NCBI GenBank assembly: GCA_934654815.1
Contig: CAKUGU010000043.1
Location: 1-19,448, forward strand
Source: an uncultured Ellagibacter sp.
GTDB taxonomy: Bacteria > Actinomycetota > Coriobacteriia > Coriobacteriales > Eggerthellaceae
Length of the DNA stretch: 19,448 nt
Reading direction: 5' to 3'
Of this stretch, positions 14,859 to 19,448 are shown piece by piece. The notes under the pieces were generated by a model, which was not told the origin of the DNA, searched no databases, and saw nothing but the letters and a program-made list of their open reading frames with translations. Positions within the stretch are counted from its first letter, which is position 1. Each line of letters starts with the position of its first letter. A program made the translations under genes and the position numbers.

Positions 14859-15815
14859 CTACACCGTCCTGATTCGCGGATCGATCAGGATATAAAGCAT
14901 ATCCACGATGATGTTGATGAAGATGAACGTGATGGCCACGACCAAAACGACGCCTTGCACGAGCATGACGTAGTTCGACTGGATGCCCGAGAGGATGGCC
15001 ATGCCCATGCCCGGCAGGTTGAAGATGACCTCGATGACGACGGCGCCGCCGATGAGGTAGCCGATGCGCAGGCCGAGGACGGTGACAGGCGTGATGAGCG
15101 CGTTGCGCAGCACGTTGCGCGCGATGACGACGCTCTTCGGGATGCCGGCGCCGAGGGCGGTGCGGACGTAGTCCTTGTCGAGCTCCTCGACCATCGAGGT
15201 GCGGATGACGCGCGTGAGCTGGCCGGTCACGGGAACGGCCAGCGCGATGGCGGGCATCGCCATGCGCCTTATCCACCCGACGGGGTCGTCGCCGAACGCG
15301 GGGAGCTGGCCGGATGCCGGCAGCACGTGGAGCATCGACGAGAACAGAAGGATCATGAGGACTGCGAGCCAGAACGACGGTGTCGCGATGCAGGCGATCG
15401 ACACGACGCGGATCACCTGGTCGGGCCAGCGATCACGGTACAGCGCCGAGATGACGCCCAGGATCGTCGCCAGGACGACGGCGATGATGAGGCCCATGAA
15501 CGTGAGCTGCAGCGTGATGGGCAGTGCGCTCGCGATGCGCTCGCCGACCGACGCGTTGTTGGCGCCGTAGCTGCCCAGGTCGCCCTGGAACAGGCCGAGC
15601 ATGTAGTTGCCGTACTGCACGATGATGGGGTCGTTCAATCCGTGCTCGGCGCGGTACGCTTCTGCCTGGGCGACGGTGGCGTTTTCACCTAGAACCTGGT
15701 AGGCCTGATCGATAGGGGAAAGCGCCATGATGAAGAACACGAGGATGGTGACACCGAATATCATGATCGGCAGCGCTATGAGGCGTCGGCCGATCAGGCG
15801 TAAAAGGTTGCTCAC
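14859..15815 (-). CDS. ABC transporter permease, OppB/DppB type
   Basis: This is the first permease subunit of the importer, in the cytoplasmic membrane, pairing with the permease half of the fusion. The product is 318 residues. About six membrane segments are seen, starting with LLRLIGRRLIALPIMIFGVT, the standard DppB opening. ALPITLQLTFMGLIIAVVLA and the EAA-type loop DKDYVRTALGAGIPKSVVI follow, and it ends in YILIDPRIRTV as many DppB do. I chose GTG at 15815, with AAAGGAGG (15821-15828) 5 nt away. A longer open frame to 15941 would run through a perfect 16-bp hairpin and lacks family similarity. A structured leader and a -10 box lie upstream. Confidence 0.93.
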   Translation of the reverse strand: MSNLLRLIGRRLIALPIMIFGVTILVFFIMALSPIDQAYQVLGENATVAQAEAYRAEHGLNDPIIVQYGNYMLGLFQGDLGSYGANNASVGERIASALPITLQLTFMGLIIAVVLATILGVISALYRDRWPDQVIRVVSIACIATPSFWLAVLMILLFSSMLHVLPASGQLPAFGDDPVGWIRRMAMPAIALAVPVTGQLTRVIRTSMVEELDKDYVRTALGAGIPKSVVIARNVLRNALITPVTVLGLRIGYLIGGAVVIEVIFNLPGMGMAILSGIQSNYVMLVQGVVLVVAITFIFINIIVDMLYILIDPRIRTV

Positions 15816-15863
15816 CGGACCCTCCTTTCGGTTGTTGGGCGATGAGCCCACCTTCACATGACT

Positions 15864-15908
15864 GTATGCGCGCAGACGCTTCAAGCACAGGCGCGTCTGC
15901 GCGCATAC
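15864..15908 (-). promoter_or_regulatory. Perfect 16-bp inverted repeat in permease leader
   Basis: GTATGCGCGCAGACGC (15864-15879) and its exact reverse complement (15893-15908) flank a 13-nt loop. The -10 box at 15918-15923 would start transcription at about 15911, so the stem would form the very 5' end of the permease mRNA. No T-run follows, so it is not a simple terminator. It could be an RNA stabiliser, a protein-binding RNA or a DNA operator. Confidence 0.75.
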
Positions 15909-15917
15909 CAACACGCC

Positions 15918-15923
15918 ATTGTA
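15918..15923 (-). promoter_or_regulatory. -10 box of the permease operon
   Basis: TACAAT on the minus strand, in the context CATATACAATGG. No good -35 at 16-18 nt is visible. Its place just after two terminators and before the structured leader supports a secondary promoter for the permease/ATPase genes. Confidence 0.5.
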
Positions 15924-15979
15924 TATGACGCGAGGCGACAAGGCGGCCGACTATGGCGGATCGGACGCGCGAAGGGCGA

Positions 15980-16020
15980 AAAAAGCCCCGTTTACGCACA
16001 TTTGACGTGACGAAACGGGG
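15980..16020 (-). terminator. Second of two tandem terminators after the binding-protein gene
   Basis: CCCCGTTT (15986-15993) and AAACGGGG (16013-16020) form a perfect 8-bp stem around a 19-nt loop. On the minus strand it is followed by CTTTTTTCG. Confidence 0.8.
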
Positions 16021-16034
16021 TCTTCCTGCGCATG

Positions 16035-16064
16035 AAAAGGGCCGCCTCCTTCAGGAAGCGGCCC
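16035..16064 (-). terminator. First of two tandem terminators after the binding-protein gene
   Basis: GGGCCGC (16039-16045) and GCGGCCC (16058-16064) form a perfect 7-bp stem with an inner TCCT/AGGA extension. On the minus strand it is followed by TTTTCATG. It lies 39 nt after the binding-protein stop. Confidence 0.75.
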
Positions 16065-16102
16065 TCGATGCGCGGTGCGTTATGCGAAAAGCGCAGCCAG
16101 GT

Positions 16103-17698
16103 TTACTTGTTGGAAGCGCCGAGGAACACGAGGCCCGTCGTCGCGATGGGCTCGAAGCCGGCGATCTTGTCGGGCTGGTAGCCGGTAGCGAGCTCGCGAT
16201 GGAACAGCGGGTACAGCGGCACCTGCTCGGCGAGGATGTCGAAGCACTTGTTCCACAGCTCCTGCTGCTTGGAGGCGTCCGCCTCGCGGGCCTGCTGCAT
16301 GAGGTCGGCGAGTTCCTTCCACTTGCCGTCGGTGGCCTTCTGCCAGCAGGTGCGGCCCTGGGTCCACACGTTGTCGCCGTACCACCAGGACATGAGCAGG
16401 TCGGGGTCGTTGCCGAAGCAGGTCGGGTCGCCCGGCGTGAGCATGACGTCGTAGGGAAGCTCGGAGTCAGACGGGGCGAGCTTGGCCCAGTCGATCTTCG
16501 TCTCGTTGATGGTGCAGTTCAGGCCGACCGCGTCGAGGTCGTTCTTGATCTGGGCGGAGAGGTTCTTCACCCAGTTGTTGTTGACCATGAGCTCGAAGGA
16601 GGTGCCGGTAGCGCCCGCCTCCTCGAGCAGCTTCTTGGCCTTCTCGGGGTCGTAGGTGTAGACGGTCGCGGCCTCATGGTAATTGGCGTGGTTCTTCGGC
16701 AGGAAGCTCGTGACGGCGGACGCATGGCCGTTCATCGCGTTGGTGATGAGCTTGTCGATGTCGATGGCGTAGAAGAACGCCTGGCGCACGCGGTAGTCGT
16801 CGAAGGGCTTCTTCACCGTGTTGAACATGAGGAACGGCAGGCTGAAGCCCTGGATGTAGTCGACGGTGGCGCCGGCAGCGGTGAGCTGGTCGGCGTTGGC
16901 GTCGGGCACGTTCTCCATGACCTCGACGGTGCCTTCCTGCAGGTGCGTGGTGCGCGAGGTGTCGTCGAGTAGGACGTCCCAGTGCATCTTGTCGGCGGTT
17001 GCCGGGTACTGGCCGTTGTAATGCTCGTTCGGCACGAACTCGATCGCGCCGCCGTCATCGCCGTTGATGGTGTCGTATGCCCAGGGGCCGGAGCCGATCG
17101 GCTTGGTCTTGAGCTGGTCGTCGGAAAGGGAGGCGGGGAACACCTTCACCACGGACAGGCGAGCTTCGAGCAGGGACTCGAAGGGGTACTTCAGCTTGAT
17201 GGTGACGGTCTTGTCGTCTTTGGCCTCGACCGAGGAGATGAACTCGAGGAAGGCGCCGTAGGTGGCGTCGGCCATGTTCTTGTCGAACGCGTTCTTCACG
17301 TCGGCGGCGGTCACGTCGGAGCCGTCGGAGAACTTGGCGCCGTCGCGCAGGGCGACTTCGTACTCGGTGTCGGAGACCTTCGTCGGCTTGTCGGCGGCAA
17401 GCGCGTTGTAGGTCTTGTAGGTGTGCAGGTCGAGGTCGTAGAGGCCCTCGAAGACATGCCACGTCGCCGCGAGCATGAGCGCGGAGCTGTTGCCAACCGG
17501 GTTCACGTTGGTGGAGCTGTAGGCGCAAGCGCCGGTGAGCGTGCCGCCCTTCTTGGCTTCATCGGAAGAGGACGCGCTGTCCTTCTTCTCGGACGAGCCC
17601 GAGTTGCTGCTGCAGCCTGCCAGGCCGAGCGCGGCGAGCGCACCCGCGGCAGCCGTGCCCGCGACAAACGAGCGACGAGTCAGTTTCACTTGTTCCAT
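16103..17698 (-). CDS. ABC transporter substrate-binding lipoprotein, family 5 (OppA-like)
   Basis: This extracellular, lipid-anchored binding protein delivers substrate to the permeases encoded downstream. The product is 531 residues. The N-terminus has a twin-arginine pair (RR at 8-9, TRRSFV), an alanine-rich hydrophobic core and the lipobox LAGC with Cys29, then a Ser/Lys/Asp-rich linker. This suggests Tat-type export with lipidation. The body shows family-5 features: SALMLAATWHVFEGLYDLD, the ALRDGAKFSDGSDVTAADV segment, PIGSGPWAY, and VRQAFFYAIDIDKLI. Family 5 proteins bind peptides, nickel or sugars, including sialic acid in SatA/SiaE-type systems. The nan genes next door favour sialic acid here, but pocket residues cannot be judged by eye. 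The ATG at 17698 has GAAGGG upstream. Two terminators follow. Confidence 0.93.
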   Translation of the reverse strand: MEQVKLTRRSFVAGTAAAGALAALGLAGCSSNSGSSEKKDSASSSDEAKKGGTLTGACAYSSTNVNPVGNSSALMLAATWHVFEGLYDLDLHTYKTYNALAADKPTKVSDTEYEVALRDGAKFSDGSDVTAADVKNAFDKNMADATYGAFLEFISSVEAKDDKTVTIKLKYPFESLLEARLSVVKVFPASLSDDQLKTKPIGSGPWAYDTINGDDGGAIEFVPNEHYNGQYPATADKMHWDVLLDDTSRTTHLQEGTVEVMENVPDANADQLTAAGATVDYIQGFSLPFLMFNTVKKPFDDYRVRQAFFYAIDIDKLITNAMNGHASAVTSFLPKNHANYHEAATVYTYDPEKAKKLLEEAGATGTSFELMVNNNWVKNLSAQIKNDLDAVGLNCTINETKIDWAKLAPSDSELPYDVMLTPGDPTCFGNDPDLLMSWWYGDNVWTQGRTCWQKATDGKWKELADLMQQAREADASKQQELWNKCFDILAEQVPLYPLFHRELATGYQPDKIAGFEPIATTGLVFLGASNK

Positions 17699-17780
17699 AA
17701 GATCAACCCTTCAACTTTGGTTAACCGGGGCGTCCAACCCCGCTTGCGCGTGCGCCTTCCTGTGCACACGCACGCTACAC

Positions 17781-17809
17781 ATTATCTTTGAAAGTCGCTC
17801 ATAAATAAA
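17781..17809 (-). promoter_or_regulatory. Probable promoter of the binding-protein gene
   Basis: On the minus strand GATAAT (-10; 17781-17786) follows TTTATT (-35; 17804-17809) at 17 nt. The -35 matches consensus at only three positions. It would give a leader of about 75 nt that can form a GCGTGCG/CGCACGC stem (17748-17754 with 17769-17775). Confidence 0.5.
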
Positions 17810-17866
17810 GGTCTTGTAAAAGATACGTTGATTGGTATGGGGCCTGCGGGCGAAGTTTAACGCGCT

Positions 17867-17899
17867 CGAATCACGGGCGAATCACGTTCGAAACACGGC
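17867..17899. repeat. Three tandem 11-bp repeats (CGAATCACG core)
   Basis: The copies CGAATCACGGG, CGAATCACGTT and CGAAACACGGC lie end to end. The 9-nt core is identical in the first two and has one change in the third. The 11-bp period puts each copy on the same face of the helix, as for a protein-binding array. The region lies about 210 nt upstream of the oxidoreductase start. Confidence 0.6.
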
Positions 17900-18111
17900 G
17901 CGCGGCCGCGCAGCGCGGGCGGGGGAGCAGCCCATTTACCGAAGACATGGAACCTCGCGGGCGCTCAAGGCGCGCTTTGGGCGGGTGGAGTGCCGCGGGG
18001 CTGCTACCATGGTCTGCGTCTTCATTTTCAGACGAGACTCTAACGCGAGGGTGCTTCAAGGTGGGTTCCCTTGGCACCTTTGCCCCTAACCTTATTAAGA
18101 GGAGAGTGAGC

Positions 18112-19448
18112 ATGGCACGAGAATTCAAGTCGATGGACGGCAACTCCGCGGCGGCGTACGTTTCCTATGCGTTCACCGAAGTGGCGGGCATTTACCCCAT
18201 CACGCCTTCGAGCCCCATGGCTGACCTGGTCGATCAGTGGTCGGCGCAGGGCAAGAAGAACATTTTCGGCACGCAGGTCAAGGTTTGCGAGATGCAGTCC
18301 GAAGGCGGTGCGTCGGGCACGATGCACGGTTCGCTCGCGGCGGGCGCGCTCACCACGTCCTACACCGCGTCCCAGGGCCTGCTCCTCATGATCCCCAACA
18401 TGTACAAGATGGCCGGCGAGCTGCTCCCCGGCGTGCTCCATGTGTCGGCGCGCACCGTGGCCACCCAGGCGCTCAACATCTTCGGCGACCACTCCGACGT
18501 CATGGCGTGCCGCCAGACCGGCTTCGCCATGCTCGCCGAGGGCAATGTGCAGGAAATCATGGACTTGGCGCCGGTCGCGCACCTGGCCGCCATCAAGGGG
18601 CGTGTGCCGTTTTTGAACTTCTTCGACGGCTTCCGCACCTCGCATGAGATTCAGAAGGTCGCGTGCTGGGACTACGCCGATCTGGCCGACATGTGCGACA
18701 TGGACGCCGTGCAGGCGTTCCGCGACCACTCGCTCAACCCCAACCGCCCCTCCATGCGCGGCTCGCATGAGAACGGCGACATCTTCTTCCAGCACCGCGA
18801 GGCGTGCAACTCCTTCTACGACGCGCTTCCCGCCATCGTGGAAGACTACATGCACCAGATCAACGCTAAGCTCGGCACGAACTACGAGCTGTTCAACTAC
18901 TACGGCGCGCCCGACGCCGACCGCGTGATCGTGGCCATGGGTTCGTTCTGCGACGTCGCCGAGGAGGTCATCGACTACCTGAACGCCCACGGCGAGAAGG
19001 TGGGCCTCGTGAAGGTGCGCCTGTACCGCCCGTTCGTGACGAGCAAGTTCGTCGAGGCGCTTCCCGCCACGGTGAAGAAGATCGCCGTGCTCGACCGCAC
19101 CAAGGAGCCGGGCAGCGTCGGCGAGCCTCTGTACATGGACGTGCTGAACGCGCTTTCCATCGAGGGCCGCTCGGGCATCACCGTCGTCGGCGGCCGCTAC
19201 GGCCTCGGCAGCAAGGACACCCCGCCTGCGTCCGCGTTCGCGGTGTACGCCGAGCTCGCCAAGGACAACCCGCGCCGCCAGTTCACGCTCGGCATCGTCG
19301 ATGACGTGACGAACCTGTCGCTTCCCGAGGATCCGAACTGCCCGAACACCGCCGCGGCCGGCACCATCGAATGCAAGTTCTGGGGCTTGGGCGGCGACGG
19401 CACGGTCGGCGCGAACAAGAACTCCATCAAGATCATCGGCGACCACAC
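18112..19448 (+). CDS. nifJ: Pyruvate:ferredoxin (flavodoxin) oxidoreductase, 3' truncated
   Basis: This enzyme oxidatively decarboxylates pyruvate to acetyl-CoA, CO2 and reduced ferredoxin, a central step in anaerobes. The visible part is 445 codons of a protein normally near 1,170-1,200 residues, and the frame is open to the window end. Domain I has YPITPSSPM with T31, SEGGASG with E64, and SARTVATQALNIFGDHSD with R114. These residues match the positions described for the Desulfovibrio africanus enzyme. VLDRTKEPGSVGEPLY and GRYGLGSKD follow. GLGGDGTVGANKNSIKIIGD marks the start of the gamma-type domain at the right edge. The ATG at 18112 has AGAGGAGAG (18098-18106). The TPP domain and Fe-S cysteines lie beyond the window. 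Confidence 0.96.
   Translation, partial: MAREFKSMDGNSAAAYVSYAFTEVAGIYPITPSSPMADLVDQWSAQGKKNIFGTQVKVCEMQSEGGASGTMHGSLAAGALTTSYTASQGLLLMIPNMYKMAGELLPGVLHVSARTVATQALNIFGDHSDVMACRQTGFAMLAEGNVQEIMDLAPVAHLAAIKGRVPFLNFFDGFRTSHEIQKVACWDYADLADMCDMDAVQAFRDHSLNPNRPSMRGSHENGDIFFQHREACNSFYDALPAIVEDYMHQINAKLGTNYELFNYYGAPDADRVIVAMGSFCDVAEEVIDYLNAHGEKVGLVKVRLYRPFVTSKFVEALPATVKKIAVLDRTKEPGSVGEPLYMDVLNALSIEGRSGITVVGGRYGLGSKDTPPASAFAVYAELAKDNPRRQFTLGIVDDVTNLSLPEDPNCPNTAAAGTIECKFWGLGGDGTVGANKNSIKIIGDH

Larger units (their letters stand above)
17699..18111. other. Gene-free region between divergent binding-protein and oxidoreductase genes
   Basis: The 413-nt region carries the promoter and leader of the minus-strand lipoprotein gene on the left. 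In the middle are three 11-bp direct repeats and the 12-nt palindrome GCGCGGCCGCGC (17900-17911). The presumed leader of the plus-strand oxidoreductase is on the right, including an AAGGTG/CACCTT hairpin at 18058-18080. TGCTACCAT near 18002-18010 is a possible extended -10 for the oxidoreductase but has no -35. I see no credible gene here. Confidence 0.6.

Noticed and set aside
12455..14872. An 805-codon plus-strand open frame opposite the transporter ATPase and fusion genes
   Set aside because: It is an antisense shadow caused by GC-rich third positions; the product is His/Asp/Arg/Val-rich without domains, while the minus strand encodes clear ABC transporter motifs.
15816..15941. Extended N-terminus of the OppB-type permease by 42 codons
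   Set aside because: It would translate the 16-bp stem-loop and has no family similarity; GTG at 15815 has a near-perfect Shine-Dalgarno sequence.
17832..18089. 85-codon plus-strand frame upstream of the oxidoreductase
   Set aside because: No ribosome site, an Arg/Ala-rich unlikely product, and it overlaps repeats and presumed promoter sequence.
1..19448. CRISPR arrays, insertion sequences, tRNA or rRNA genes
   Set aside because: No regularly spaced repeats, transposase motifs, terminal repeats with target duplications, or tRNA cloverleaf sequences were seen on either strand.

Overview
The window looks like the chromosome of a high-GC, anaerobic actinobacterium, most probably of the class Coriobacteriia (Eggerthella/Slackia-like). 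This is inferred from the protein sequences, the high-GC third codon positions, the spc-type ribosomal operon order and a long pyruvate:ferredoxin oxidoreductase. Genus cannot be settled from the sequence alone.

Layout. (1) 1-3519, + strand: the distal half of the spc ribosomal protein operon, rplF (5' truncated)-rplR-rpsE-rpmD-rplO-secY. A structured 160-nt gap with a possible internal promoter lies before rplO, and a clear intrinsic terminator follows secY. (2) 3665-4291, +: adk, apparently with its own promoter. (3) 4373-6553, +: a 726-residue GT-C-like polytopic membrane protein of unknown function, possibly on a leaderless transcript. (4) 6618-8841, +: nagB and nagA, separated by a 373-nt gap with a strong terminator. 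(5) 8954-11695, - strand: nanA, nanK and nanE, transcribed toward nagA. (6) 11861-17698, -: an oligopeptide-type ABC transporter made of a lipoprotein binding protein, a permease, a permease-ATPase fusion and a second ATPase. (7) 17699-18111: a gene-free region between two divergent genes. (8) 18112-end, +: the first third of pyruvate:ferredoxin oxidoreductase.

How the genes work together. nanA, nanK, nanE, nagA and nagB supply every step from N-acetylneuraminate to fructose 6-phosphate plus pyruvate. The adjacent transporter has the family-5 binding protein and fused permease-ATPase layout reported for sialic acid uptake (SatABCD/SiaEFGI type), so I infer that it imports sialic acid; a peptide substrate remains possible. 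Pyruvate from the lyase step could feed the neighbouring oxidoreductase. No sialidase and no transcription regulator is in the window, so the cell may use free sialic acid released by others. The cluster lies where map-infA-rpmJ-rpsM usually follow adk.

The most interesting non-coding signals are a perfect 16-bp inverted repeat at the predicted start of the permease transcript, two tandem terminators after the binding-protein gene, a terminator or attenuator directly before nanK, three hairpins before rplO, and three 11-bp direct repeats upstream of the oxidoreductase. I see no wholly new gene system, CRISPR array, mobile element, tRNA or rRNA.
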